Assembly (NCBI RefSeq): GCF_036785885.1
Contig: NC_092312.1
Location: 21,904,001-21,968,000 of the forward strand
Reading direction: 5' to 3'
DNA from: Coffea arabica
Lineage: Eukaryota > Streptophyta > Magnoliopsida > Gentianales > Rubiaceae
DNA length: 64,000 nucleotides
The notes beneath the pieces are model-generated. The model saw only the letters and a list, made by a program, of their open reading frames with translations, did no database searches and had not been told where the DNA came from. Both the position numbers and the translations under genes were made by a program. Shown here in pieces: positions 1-11,277 of this stretch. Every line of letters starts with the position of its first letter. The stretch's first letter is position 1.

Positions 1-99
1 TTAGAAAAATTAAAATACAACTATATTTTTCAATTGAAAAGTGGACTACAATTTGGAATATATGAAAAAGGAATACAAGAGGTGAAACGGAGAGAGTAG
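1..99. repeat. Right end of a Stowaway-like MITE, cut by the window edge
   Basis: The stretch GTGGACTACAATTTGGA, the AAAAAGGAATACAAGA segment and the end ACGGAGAGAGTA match, with divergence, the right arm of the complete element at 1019-1369. The left end lies outside the window. It is an old copy, since the terminal GGGACGGAGGGAG is degraded. Confidence 0.6.
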
Positions 100-1018
100 T
101 ATTTACGATTTAATAATTAATGTAGTAGGCAACAGCTTGCAGCAATTTGTGTCTTTTGATAATTGAATTGGCATGTCATAATTACCGCTGGCATGCAACA
201 AAGCAATGGAGTCACAATAATGTAATTTGTGTAATTTGTTTGTGCAACCAAATCTCTACTCTACCCTGTATATAGTTTTTTATTTATCATTTAAAAGATC
301 ACTGGAACAAAATAATTGGCTTTAGAATCGAGTTATTGAAATGCAAATCTTTGTCGGGTGTGCCTCTAATACATTTGAGTGGAAAAGGGAAATGTTATTC
401 TTTATTTTTTTTGTTAACTACACTCTCATGATTTATTTTATTATATAATCTAATAAATGAAAATTATATGATAAAGATGATAATGGATATGTGATTAGTA
501 AAAATTTTCTTTTGGGGGTAAGTTTCAATATCAATTACTTCTCACAACTCACCTTATTACTTTTTTTTTCTAATGCAAAAAGTATTTCGATTAATATTCT
601 TGCAGCAGAGATAATACGAAAGTCTAAATGAATTACATACTGCATCCAAATTAACTCCCTAACTAGATTTAAATCTTTGATATATTGAGACAAGAGATTT
701 GAAAAAAAAAACTAAATACCAATTGATTGCTAGAATTGAGGGGTCATCTCGTGATTACACCAAAATGGAATTTTCAAAATGTTTGAGATTGCACCAATGA
801 AGAATAAATAGGCGAATATTTATGTCTAGTGTGGACCAGTTTTGAATGGTTTTCATGAACTTGGCAGCAAGATGTATCAACGTGTTCATTGCATTTCCTT
901 CCACCTTCATCACATTATTATTTTTATTTTTAAATAAGTTTTTTGTTTCAGGGTGCCCGATTAATACATTTAAATAACACTCAACTTATTATCATCTGAA
1001 TACACGTATTAATAGCTA
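100..1018. other. Gene-free AT-rich intergenic DNA
   Basis: No open reading frame with recognisable protein content is visible on either strand. The stretch is AT-rich with short poly(A) and poly(T) runs. I see no bounded repeat in it. Confidence 0.5.
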
Positions 1019-1369
1019 CTCCCTCCGTCCCGTTTTGTTAGTCTTGATTTTTTTTTTCACGCAGATTAAGAAAGTATAATTAATTTGGTTGGAAACATAA
1101 ATTTAGAGTAATAATTTCCTAAAATACCCTTATGCTAATCACGAAGAGTGCCTATTAATATCAGTTACAGCTAATGGGTTAGTATTGGAAAAGCTCAATG
1201 TATTCAATGTAGTGGGTTAGTATTTAATAACAATGTATTAATAACAAGATATTTAATAAGGCTATTTTAGACAATTTGAAATATTACTACATTTCTTAAT
1301 GGGAAAGTGGACTACAATTTGGGACAGACAAAAAAGGAAAACAAGACTATCAAAGTGGGACGGAGGGAG
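1019..1369. mobile_element. Stowaway-like (Tc1/mariner) MITE
   Basis: The element starts CTCCCTCCGTCCC and ends GGGACGGAGGGAG, which are inverted complements. It is flanked by TA on both sides (1017-1018 and 1370-1371), the target duplication of Tc1/mariner elements. At 351 bp with no ORF it is non-autonomous. Related copies lie at 21404, 23765 and 59795, and a fragment lies at position 1. Confidence 0.85.
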
Positions 1370-1917
1370 TATTAATTATCCTCTCTTTTATGTATACACT
1401 TTCCTTAATTGACTTTATTTTTTCAAAAAACTTAACACGTACCGTGTATTTTGAGGATCATTTAATGAGTACCCATTAAACAAATCTTTTTGCATTTTCT
1501 TAGGCTGCGGCGGGTGAGAGTGAGAGGGCGTTGGACTGGGGCAATTGATTGATTATTCAAAGTTGGAGGAGAAAACGCAACAAAAGAATGGGGGGGCGGT
1601 TCCGAGAAAACCAATGCCCAATGCCCACGTGTTCGCTGGGATTGATACTGCAAGAATTTTGGAATATGCGATAAAGACCAAGACCAGGTCTTCACTCTTC
1701 AACCGGGTTATTCTTATTTTATACTACTAGTTACTAATGTTCATTACGTCGCCACTTGCCACCAGATCCCTCCATGGCAAAGTTACACCAGCTAACCGTC
1801 ACTCATTCAATATCTAGCCTAGTGGATGAAGAATATTTCTCTGTTAGTATTTTGTTTGATCGACGTCAAAAACAGCAAGAATCATGCATGCGCAAACAAT
1901 AATACATCAACCATATC
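1370..1917. other. Intergenic DNA left of the hAT element
   Basis: No supported gene is present. A 61-codon frame at 1545-1730 has no recognisable content. The last 8 bases (1910-1917, ACCATATC) are the left target duplication of the hAT element that follows. Confidence 0.5.
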
Positions 1918-3367
1918 TAGGGGTGTGCAAACTCGAAAAATTTCGATTTCGAAACCGATTTCGAATTGAATTCGGAATTTCGAATTCGGAAATTCGATAA
2001 TTCGGAACTGAAATCGGTAATTCCGTTTTTGAATTGGTCGAATTCGGGTCGAATTCGAAAATAAAATTTTTGAAATCGGAATTACCGATTTCGAATTGGG
2101 AATTCGAAATAGGAATTCGAATTAGGAAATCGATTTCTAATAATAATATTTAAATATAAATATAATATAATAGTTTTTATTTTTTAACATAATAAGTTTA
2201 CTAATTGAAATTGAGCTTCCGAGTTCCGACAAATTGAGCTTCCCTATCCGCCATCGCAAAAACCTAATTTCTCTTAACTCACCTTGAGCTTCCGCTGCAC
2301 CGCCTCTTCCTTCATGGCAACCGCCACCGCCACCACCACCACCACGTTCTCCAACCTCGCCTACAGCTCTCTCCCCTCCCTCTCCTTATTCCACCGCCAC
2401 CACAACCATCTAAACACACCTCACTTTCACCTCACTAACTCATAAAACCACCACAACCTCCTCCGCACCATTTTCCTCAATTAAACTAACTACCTTCCGC
2501 ACCCCACTAAAATCCCATCCTTCTCTCTTCTTTTACACCCTTAAAGATTACCAGAGCACAGACACCGGCAACAGCAGTGGTGACACCGGTGACATTGGTG
2601 GCACAGGTGCAGGTGGAGGTGGTGGTGGTGGTGGTGGAAGTAGTGGAGGAGGAGGAGGGGAAGACAGTGGAGATGCAGGAGCAAAGAACAAGATCGAAGC
2701 CTTGATGGCGTTGGCTGAGGTGGGGAGATCATTGGATAGCATTCCTAGGGACTTGGCTGCTGCTATAGAAGCTGGGAGGATTCCGGGCTCTATTGTTTCG
2801 ACTTTTTTTGAGTTGGAGGAGTTGCCGGTGCTCCGGTGGTTGCTTAACTTTGGAGGGTTCAAGGAAAGGTTGCTAGCTGATGATCTTTTCTTGACAAAAG
2901 TTGGCATTGAATGTGGTGTTGGGATATTCACCAAGGTTTGGCTTATTTCTGATTCAATCTTGTGTTTTGCTTCTTTTTCTTGCTATCTTTACAATTGTTG
3001 TCAACAATATTTGAGTATTTGTGAAAAGGGCTCGATTGGATATTTAGTTCATAAGGAACAAATTTAATAGCATGCTTATCAACAAAAATCAGTACAATGC
3101 CCTCTCTGATCGATAATTTAGTAATTGTTCCCTCTTTGTGAATCACCTATTCAAGCGCGCTTTTCATTAATTTTTTATTTCCTCAATGCCATCTCAAATT
3201 TTCGAATTCGGAATTCACCGACTTCCGAATTCAATTCGGTATTGAATTCGAAATCGAAATTAGCCATTTCGAAATCGAATTCGGTCGGGAAAACTGAAGC
3301 TAAAATTTCAAAAATTTCCGATTTCAAACTTCCGAATTACCGCTTTCGATTTCGATGCACACCCCTA
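1918..3367. mobile_element. Non-autonomous hAT transposon carrying a captured gene fragment
   Basis: The ends are TAGGGGTGTGCA at the left and the inverted complement TGCACACCCCTA at the right. Both flanks carry the same 8 bases, ACCATATC (1910-1917 and 3368-3375), the duplication size of hAT transposons. Subterminal DNA on both sides (1935-2130 and 3198-3355) is packed with short repeats around GAATTCGGAA and TTTCGATTTCGAA, the typical layout of transposase-binding repeats. There is no transposase. The interior is unlike the ends: it holds a GC-richer gene piece described separately at 2314-2935, followed by intron-like sequence. The perfect duplication suggests a fairly recent insertion. 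Element class is well supported; the family name is not known to me. Confidence 0.88.
2314..2935 (+). pseudogene. Truncated RETICULATA-RELATED (DUF3411) 5' fragment inside the hAT element
   Basis: An ATG at 2314 opens an N-terminus rich in Ala, Thr and Ser (MATATATTTTTFSNLAYSSL), like a chloroplast transit peptide. This frame stops at about 2443. The frame used from about 2540 is shifted by one and encodes a Gly-rich stretch, then EALMALAEVGRSLDSIPRDL, AAAIEAGRIPGSIVS, LLNFGGFKERLLADDLFL and ECGVGIFTK. This is the conserved N-terminal part of RETICULATA-RELATED chloroplast-envelope proteins. The match ends at 2935, followed by GT, so capture included an exon-intron junction and therefore happened at the DNA level. 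The stop, the frameshift and the missing rest of the domain mean it cannot make the parent protein. Whether it is transcribed is unknown. Confidence 0.82.
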
Positions 3368-3754
3368 ACCATATCCTCAGGACCATTTTTAGATTGTCCT
3401 GTTTTAGTTGCCTGTAATCTGGGTTTTTATCAAAACTTTGGCATCAAAATGGAGGAAGGTTTTGAGAAGAAAAAAAAAAAAGGAAATATAAGCTTAAGCT
3501 TCTAACTAGTTTTATTTCAGTGGTTTTATGCCTATATTTCGATGTGTTTGATACTGATGTAGAACGAGGGAAGTGTGGATTCCAGAAGACTGTCAAAAAT
3601 CGATTAGGGCTCTTAATTTGGGCAGTCTAATATTATTATTATTTTGTTAGAATTATTATTCTTATTATTCATTGTAATTGTGTTGGCAAGACATGAAAGA
3701 AAGAAGAAACCGAGACTAGTTTTAGCTAGTAAAAATCTGCGAGCAAATCCAACC

Positions 3755-3912
3755 ACACATCTTGTGGGGTGAGAGGTTAAGGGTTCAAACATTGACTCCC
3801 ATCAAAGTTGTTACTTAATATAGTTTCTTTTAGATCCATACGAGTGTATAATGCACTGATAGGAATAAGCATAGATGTACATGATGATAATCGACAAAAA
3901 AAGGAAAAAAAG
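3755..3912 (+). mobile_element. tRNA-derived SINE with 9-bp target duplication
   Basis: The left part carries a box-B-like motif, GGGTTCAAACATTGA, about 35 bases from the 5' end, and a weak box-A-like stretch just before it. The 3' end is A-rich (GACAAAAAAAGGAAAAAAAG). The same 9 bases, AATCCAACC, flank it at 3746-3754 and 3913-3921. The 158-bp length, pol III-type promoter and A-rich tail are those of a SINE. Box A is weak, so the element may be inactive. Confidence 0.75.
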
Positions 3913-4123
3913 AATCCAACCGGCACGAAGCAAATGCTACTGCAAATCTAATCCATAAAGGAATCCAACTCTCTCTGTCAATCGACGACTAAATCCAGCT
4001 CTCGTAGGCAAGAGACCTGAATGCGGATCCTGACACTGAAATCCACCCGTAGATTCAGTTCTCCTCACCAGTCACCAACGGATCCCCCGCCAGATCATTA
4101 TTGGCAGCTAAACACAAAGTTTA

Positions 4124-4275
4124 GTTTTTTTTTTTTTTTTGTCGACTGGGGGTATCCCAGTCATTTCTGACCAGACTAATCCCCCAGGCTGGAAGAGCCC
4201 GCCCCAAGGATTCCAGCACGTTACGGGGGAGAGTCGAACACTGGACCTTGCTCCTAAAGAGGAGACGACAGCACG
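4124..4275 (-). repeat. SINE-like retroposed fragment with poly(A) tail (minus strand)
   Basis: Read on the minus strand, a GC-rich body with a box-B-like GTGTTCGACTC is followed by GTCGAC and a long poly(A) run (the T run at 4124-4140). It is much richer in GC than its flanks. No clear box A or target duplication could be found, so it may be 5'-truncated. Confidence 0.45.
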
Positions 4276-5238
4276 TTAGGGTTTTTTGTGTTATGTTTAT
4301 TTTCTTGTTAACTTGGACTCTTATAATATATAAATAGGTGTATCTAGAACTTTTTGGATTCATTTTTATCAGCTGTTTATCAAATCATTAGTTAGATATT
4401 TTAATCGTTGTGAGTTTTCTCACATTCTAAGGTTCTTTTGAATCTTGCTTAATTGGGATTTGATCATGTATTTTATACGTAACTTTCAATTTAATCGAAT
4501 TCTTATAGAGTTATAGTATAATTTTTTAAATCAGAAAAAGTTAAATTGAACATTCGACAAATCATAGGAAGTTCATTTATATAAGGATAATATTAACATT
4601 TCACGTACAAACGTTAGATTGAATGTTTTGCATCCAATTTGCGATTTAGTTAAAAGTACAGAGAGTTATAGTATAAATTTTCAAATCGAATGAATTAAAT
4701 TAAACATTTAGTAAATCACAAGGAGTATTTTTGGCATTTTATCCAATGTTAAACAAACAAAAAATGGATTCAATAATCGAGGTACAGGATCATTTCTATA
4801 TGAGTAGCTTGTCTGGCTGGATTTGGTCGACTGCTTTTAATATCGGGAAAAAAAAAAGAAAAAATGAAGCGAAATTTGGGAGATTGGAATCGCACCTTGG
4901 ACTTGGAGAAGGATAAAGTGTACAAGATCGCTCAATCTCCGTACATTGTATGTTATGTACGTACGATCATCCGGGGGCTGCCGAGCAGCGGACAATTCTA
5001 GCCGAATCAAGGTTGGGTGGCCCACATCATGCCAACATTTCTAGCCGAATCAAACTTGGCGGGCCCAGTTTGGGCCAACCTGATACAAAATTGCCAACAA
5101 AGAATGCACTGATTTTCAAAGTGGTGGGCTACCCGCTAGGTCTTCTATTGGACAATAGGCCCCCGCAATCTCGAATGGATTGCTCTTTTTAATTTAGCCA
5201 TTATCACTTCCTCTGCATTTATTGTTATTATTATTTTG
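4276..5238. other. Intergenic DNA with a small tandem duplication
   Basis: No gene is supported. At 4996-5083 two adjacent units of about 44 bp both begin TTCTAGCCGAATCAA and continue with related GG-CCCA and GCCAAC segments. The rest is AT-rich. Confidence 0.45.
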
Positions 5239-5471
5239 GGTCTGTTTGAATTAGCTATTTTTTTGGGTATTTTTAAAAAATTTTACTATAGCAGAGTTTT
5301 TATAATATATTTTGAGATATTTTTAGAAAATATTTTGGGATATTTAAGACTAAAAGAGTTTTTAGAATATATTTTGAAATATTTTTTAAAATTTAAAAAA
5401 AATAAACAACTTTTTAGAGTATTTTTTAAAAATTTTAATAGTATTTGAAAAACTCAGCAATCCAAACTCAA
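5239..5471. mobile_element. Foldback MITE, TGTTTGAATT/CAATCCAAAC ends
   Basis: The left end GTCTGTTTGAATTAGC and right end GCAATCCAAACTC are imperfect inverted complements around a very AT-rich interior with many ATATTTT repeats. A frame of 70 codons inside is Phe/Leu/Lys-rich low complexity, not a gene. No certain target duplication was found. Confidence 0.5.
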
Positions 5472-5485
5472 AGGAAACACTCAGA

Positions 5486-5668
5486 GTGTGTTTGGATAGA
5501 AGATTATTTAGAGCAAATAGTAGTGTAACAATCTTTTGTAAAATAATTTTTGTGATGTGATGTACGTAAAATAAAGAGTTGATTAAAAATATAAAAAGAT
5601 GATTGAAAATTATTATTTATAATTTAAATAAAATAATAATTGAAAAAGGGGTATCCAAACACATCCTG
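5486..5668. mobile_element. hAT-type MITE (GTGTTTGGAT family)
   Basis: The ends are GAGTGTGTTTGGATAGAAG and GTATCCAAACACATC. The interior includes TGTGATGTGATGTACGTAAA, shared with the element at 41024-41191. The target duplication is not clear, so ends are approximate. Confidence 0.55.
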
Positions 5669-6331
5669 CATGTTACACCAAAAGATAAAACACAGATGAA
5701 GGAAAAGCACATGCTTTTCTTGGAAAGTATCGAATTTATATGCCCGTCAAATCTTTTGCTCTTTTTACTTTTATCAAGATAATGTCTGACTTGTAGAGAC
5801 TCCATTGTTGGTTATTATAATTCAAAGAATAGTTGCATTATTGAATATGCGCACCACGTAAAGCAAGAGAAAGGAGTTATCTTCTGAAATCAGTCAAATC
5901 TACAATATATATATATATATATATAAATAAACATAAATCAATCATTTAAGATCAAGATCAAAATGGAATTTTCAGTAGTGTCGGAGTCAAGACATTTCTT
6001 TCCGGGAGCATTTTCAACACTGACGAAAACGAAAGTACGTGAAAAGATGGACGTTTGGAAAAAATAACTGAAGGCTATAATTGACACGAACGGACTTGTC
6101 AAATCTTGGCTGCAATAAGCCATCTACAGTACGCAACTCTGGATTTGGTACCAATTTAGGAAAATTTTTTTTTAAGGCAAAAGCAAATTTCATTAACGAG
6201 TTATGGAACTAATTTCGAAAAAATCAATTATCACATTAATAAGCGTGACAGCTACCAATAATTTGATTTCTTTAGCAATCATCTGTGTGTGTCGATAGTC
6301 CAATACTTGGTGCATAAAGTAAAATACGTAA
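5669..6331. other. Intergenic DNA with an (AT)n run
   Basis: Contains a simple AT repeat at about 5904-5926. No gene is supported on either strand. Confidence 0.45.
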
Positions 6332-6463
6332 GGCCTTGCTTGGATTGTTTGTTTTCGTCGGAAAATATTGTCGTTTTCCGTGATCACATTTTCCTTCACA
6401 TATATCAAATCGTTACAGTAATTTTTCATAAAAAATTACGGAAAATGCAATCCAAACACAACC
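6332..6463. mobile_element. Tourist-like (PIF/Harbinger) MITE
   Basis: Begins GGCCTTGCTTGGATTG and ends CAATCCAAACACAACC. Flanking trinucleotides are TAA on the left and TAT on the right, close to the 3-bp TWA duplication of PIF/Harbinger elements. It belongs with copies at 13226, 17727 and 37257. Confidence 0.7.
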
Positions 6464-9358
6464 TATGTTTGTCAAAGAGTGCTTGCAAGATTCTTCTGCT
6501 CTATCTAATCTACAAAATATGTTTCTTGCTAGCGATGACATGATTAGGGCCAAAACCAATCAAACAAAAAAATCAACCCCCGAAAATAGCCTAAAAAGGC
6601 CTTGCTAATTGATTATTTCATCAATTTACAACTAGAGAAGGTGGAAGAAGAAGAAGAAGAAACGTTAAATTTTGGTTTTACATTTAACGCCCAAAATTGA
6701 CACAAATTCTTAAACTAAGTTTTTTTCCAAGGACTTATTTGTAATAATTTATATTCGATGTGGGCAAAACCTCGCAAAATGAATAGTTTAGAGGCCCGTT
6801 GAAAAATATCTTCTTTTTATTATCATTTTTTCTCACATGGATAGGAGAATGCAAATTACAATTGAAACCCGTAATGATAGGATACGATTACAAATGGAGT
6901 ACATCTAACATGCACTGCAACTAAGTGCCTGTTTGATAACATAGAAAAGTGCTGAAACTGAATTCATTCAAACATTCGGATGTTGTGGATGTTTGATAAA
7001 TAAAGATTCACCTGCTGAACTTATCAAGTGGTGCTGAATTTGTATGTATTTTTTTCAGCACAAGAATCGTAGCTGAATGCTTAATTTGATAAGAATCAAG
7101 AGATTTATTTCAACTATTTTATCTTATATACTAAATATATCCCTGTTTGTTAATTATATTCAAAATCCTTATCTAATTAAACAACCTATCTTATTATCTA
7201 ATTAAATTTTAAGAAACTTCCATACATACAAAATTTTAAGAAACTTCTTCTGACTATTAGGTTAACTCCGGTAATTAAAGACAACTAACCTAAACACGCA
7301 CAGTGAAAGAATAATAGACTGCACGTTAAAACCGAGATTATACATAACTCTTGGTATTGGAAGCGAATTCACAAATTGAGCTGATTAAATACGTTTCTTC
7401 AGTTGAAATGGTCAGTGCTAAATCAGCGGGAAATCGCACTTTCTCGTTTTAATGGGGCTCATCGACCCACACCGCCATAGCCAATGGCATTAGACGCTGT
7501 GGGCCTTCTCTTCCCCGCTTTAATGGAACTAGAAGTACGCGACTTTGACTCTTTTTCTCTCTCTCTCTCATTTTATTTTTTATTTTTTCTGTGTGCGTGT
7601 GTGTAAACGGGAGGTCTAGAAGTAGGCGACGTCGACTTCTTCTAGAAGCAGGCAACTTGAAGTTATACAACCACGTAATCATAAATGGAGGGACTCTTGT
7701 CTGTACAAATGTCACACTCATACGCATAATTTTTGACGTTAATGGTACAAGTGATTTTTTTTTTTTTTTCCAAATACTATAAGTGGAAGAGATCAAGTTC
7801 ATGACTCTCACTTAATATTATCCACTCACTCACTCCCCTCAAGTACAAGTGAATTTGATTCTTCCTCTAAGAAATTTTTTTTATTATTGTGAATGTATTG
7901 ACGGATAATATGAAACCAATCCAAAGACCATACGTACATTTTGACATCATAGACTTTCGTTTTACCAAACGTGCAAGTATTAAAGTGACATAAGGTTAGT
8001 AAGCAATTATTAAAGCGCCTAAATTACATATAACCTATCTTGTGAATACCCGCATTGATAATTATTATCCGACCTTATGTTTATAGACATGACCATCGGT
8101 CAAAAGTTAGATGGCTCAAGTATTAAAAGTTCTAATTTTGAGTCTCACAAAATATTATATCATTCTAACTGGATGTTATAGCCATCATACCACGTGCTAA
8201 ATTTACAAAGATATTTTTTTTCTTTATGTACAATAATTAATTTCACTTATTAAAAGGAAATTTCTCAATGTCCGTTCATTTACTAAGGCTAATCATATTG
8301 CTAGGAAACAATAGGTGGGACAACAAAATTTGACTTAATAAACAGCTTTGTCCTCCTTTGTCAATATTCATTGCCTAGTTTACCTAATAAGCTTATGGCA
8401 CGCATTTTATCACCAAACCATTTCAAGGTTCACTTTTTATTTAACTAAAATGTTCGCCTAATTAACTTAATTAACAAGAGAGTACATCTTTTTTTAACTC
8501 TAACTACTAGGAAAGTACACTCTTTTGTCACTCATCTAAAAAAAATGTATGTTTTTCAGTTCCAAATCATACATTTAATTAGTCGAGTTACCATTTTTGC
8601 TAAATAAAAAATTTGGTGACAAAACAAAAAAAATCTTAATTACTTTAATAATCATATTTGCCGTTTACCTGCTTGTCCAAGGCAAGTTCGTCATTAGTTG
8701 AGACTTAAAATTCCTCCTCGGCGGTTGGTTGGGAGTAAAGTTGCCAATTTGCACTTAAAAATATTTAGTTTGGGCTGGACGGGTCTTGCCCTTTACCTAT
8801 ATTTGTGTAGTCCAGTTGAGTCCAAGTTTTCTCCCATGCGTTGCCAATTGTTGAAAATAATAATAACAATAAACATTTGCAGCCGTCTAAATTCCCAATC
8901 AGTCTACAAAAAGTGCCATCCCACATCTCCCAAATGCTAGAAATTGTCATCCGCTATCTTAGGAGCAATTTCACTCCTCAAGTCAGCGACGCCATATTCC
9001 ATATCCGAAATCTACTATCCTACTCCCGCAATACATCCATTTCATAGAGCACTCCTTTCTCAGTAAGCATACAATTGTTTGGAAACATTTCACTTAATAG
9101 AGAATTTTTGGTAAAAATACTTGTCCAAACATGAATTTCACTCAATTTTTCTTTGGCATTTGCATTTTTTTTTTAATGAAACGGAACCACCATTTCTTAC
9201 GTATGAGTATACTACACACCAGTATAAATTTAGAAAAAGTCATGTACAATAACATATTGACGAAAGATAAGATTTAAATTCTTGACCCCTCGTCCTATCA
9301 AAACTTAAAATCTTTAAGAGGGCAACCGCCTGAAGGTCCAATGGTGCTGTGGAATGGG
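6464..9358. other. Gene-free intergenic region
   Basis: No gene is supported. Sequence at about 6925-7100 resembles a diverged terminal portion of a repeat (CCTGTTTGATAAC, repeated GTTTGATAAATAAAG) related to sequence near 22796. A 120-codon minus frame at 7449-7811 is Lys/Arg-rich low complexity over CT and GT simple repeats. Around 9160-9340, minus-strand sequence has a SINE-like shape (a GGGGTCAAGAATTTAAATC segment, then an A-rich end) but no target duplication. Confidence 0.4.
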
Positions 9359-9532
9359 AGTGTTTGGATACCAAAATTATTTCAAATAATATTTCGCTTG
9401 CATCACAAATACATTTTCCAACCTACCTTTTTATATTTCCAATCACCTTTTTATCTCACATACATCATATTACAAAAAGTGTTACAGTAATTATTCCAAA
9501 TAATATTCCAAATAATATATTATCCAAACAAC
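9359..9532. mobile_element. hAT-type MITE (GTGTTTGGAT family)
   Basis: Ends are AGTGTTTGGATACC and TATCCAAACAACT. The interior (CATACATCATATTACAAAAAG, TTACAGTAATTATT) is the reverse orientation of the family at 5486 and 41024. The target duplication is not clear. Confidence 0.55.
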
Positions 9533-10211
9533 TGTTGTTGCTTTAGGCTTTTATGTGCTTTTGGGATAATGGAGACCGTAGAGCAAGGAATGCCACTATG
9601 GTGGGGAAAAGGAATTTGGTCCTTGATGGGGAGAAAAAGTTTGGACCTAACACGTATTGATGGGAAGAGAATGGTGACCCAAATGATTGGACTGCAGAGG
9701 CATATTATGTCGACTGGAAACCGGGCAACAAGGTTAAAGCTTCTGTACGTTTATTAGGCTGGTGATGGTGATGGGTAGGTGAATGTTGAGGTTAGGTGGA
9801 TGATGGTAGGTAAAAAGGGAGGATGAAATGAATAAAAAGAAATGGGCTGGACACAAGGGCGACGCATCCAATTTCTCTTGCACAGCGCCCACGGGAGACG
9901 CATTTCACGTCGGTCCGGGTGATGCTTACTAAATTAAACAGAAAATTCCCTGTTCCCCAACCAAACTTTTGGATAGAATGGCTAATTATGAAAATAGTTT
10001 TTCATTTTTGCACTTAAAGCGTTTTAATCATTAAATCTATATTGTGTAACGTATTTTTTGCATCATATTTAGTATTTAAATTTTTGGACAACAAATAGAA
10101 TAAATTGTTGAATGTGATTCACAATCTTGTTAAATAGCATATAACGCAAGAAATCATATATTTTAGTTAAACGACTTTATCTTTTTCTAGTTACAATTGT
10201 ATTTTCTATGA
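9533..10211. other. Intergenic DNA, nothing recognised
   Basis: A 62-codon frame (9569-9757, + strand) has non-repetitive composition but resembles nothing I know and has no clear context. I do not call it a gene. Confidence 0.4.
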
Positions 10212-11277
10212 CTTTGTATGGATTAAGTGTTTTTCAAGAAATTTTACTATATTAGTGTAAATAAAAATTTTACTGCACATAGTCAAGTGTTTTTTGGAAG
10301 GTATTTTTTAGATTTTTTTGAGGTATTTTTAAAAAATTTAAAACTACCACTACCACTATATCCAGTCACTCCCTCTTCTTCCTCCTACTCTTTTCTTCTT
10401 CTCTTTCTGCCTCCTCCCTCTTTCTCTTTCTCCCCTTTCCTTCTCTCCTCCCTTACCATACCTCCCCTCTTCCATTGCTTTCCCTATCTGAATAAGATGG
10501 AAAAATTGTTTTGATGGAAAAACTAGAAAAAAACAATTCCTAAAATGTCATACTGTGATTTCAAAAATGTAATTATAGCAGATTAATAACATGAGGGTGA
10601 AAAGGAAGGGAAATCATGAAAAACGATTATTTGATACTTCCAACTGAACAAAACCTACACTGTGTTTCAAGGGTTACGCCAACCAAAACGATATACTACA
10701 CATTGAAATGATTCAACTAGCAAACAACTTATGCTATACATCTAACTAATCCAACAAACAACTTATATTGTACATCTAAATGATCCAACGAACAATTTCA
10801 TCAACTATATGGAGATCATTCCGTATGAAATATGAATACTTTCTCTTGATTATAGTCCATTCAATTGAATTAGAAGAGATCGGATAAGACCTCCTAGACA
10901 TATTTGAGATTTTCCTATGTTATTTACTCATCTGAGGTTCAGTAGGGCACAAAGAATCCACCTCATCAGTCCAACAATGCATATAAAGTGGAGGATATAT
11001 CCCAAAAACTTATCTCCATTTCATTATGAGTATTAGGGTAAGAGAAGGGAGAGGAAGGAATGGGAAAGGATGGGAGGGGAGAAGGATAGAGGGGAAAGAG
11101 AGAGGAGTGAGGATGGTGGTGGGTAGAAGAAGAAAATGTGGTAGGATTTAATTTTTATTTTTTTTTAGTTCTTTTGGTATTTTTGTAAGTTGTCTTTGAA
11201 ATTATATATATTTTTGAGTGTTATTGTAGACGTCAAATACAAAAATAGCTTTGATAAAAGTCTAAATCCATACAGAG
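10212..11277. mobile_element. Large foldback element with pyrimidine/purine arms
   Basis: The left end CTTTGTATGGATTAAG and right end TAAATCCATACAGAG are imperfect inverted complements. Inside, a pyrimidine-rich arm (about 10368-10480, TCTTCCTCC-type) is mirrored by a purine-rich arm (about 11035-11135, GGGAGAGGAAGG-type), so the element could fold back on itself. It carries no credible ORF. It resembles the element at 32466-33249 in layout. The target duplication is not resolved. Confidence 0.5.

Noticed and set aside
2541..2934. Minus-strand frames of 63 and 128 codons (His-rich and Pro-rich)
   Set aside because: They are antisense shadows of the captured RETICULATA-RELATED exon with its Gly-rich GGT repeats.
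9241..9345. SINE-like segment on the minus strand
   Set aside because: Only a weak box-B-like motif and an A-rich end, with no target duplication. Not listed as a separate element.
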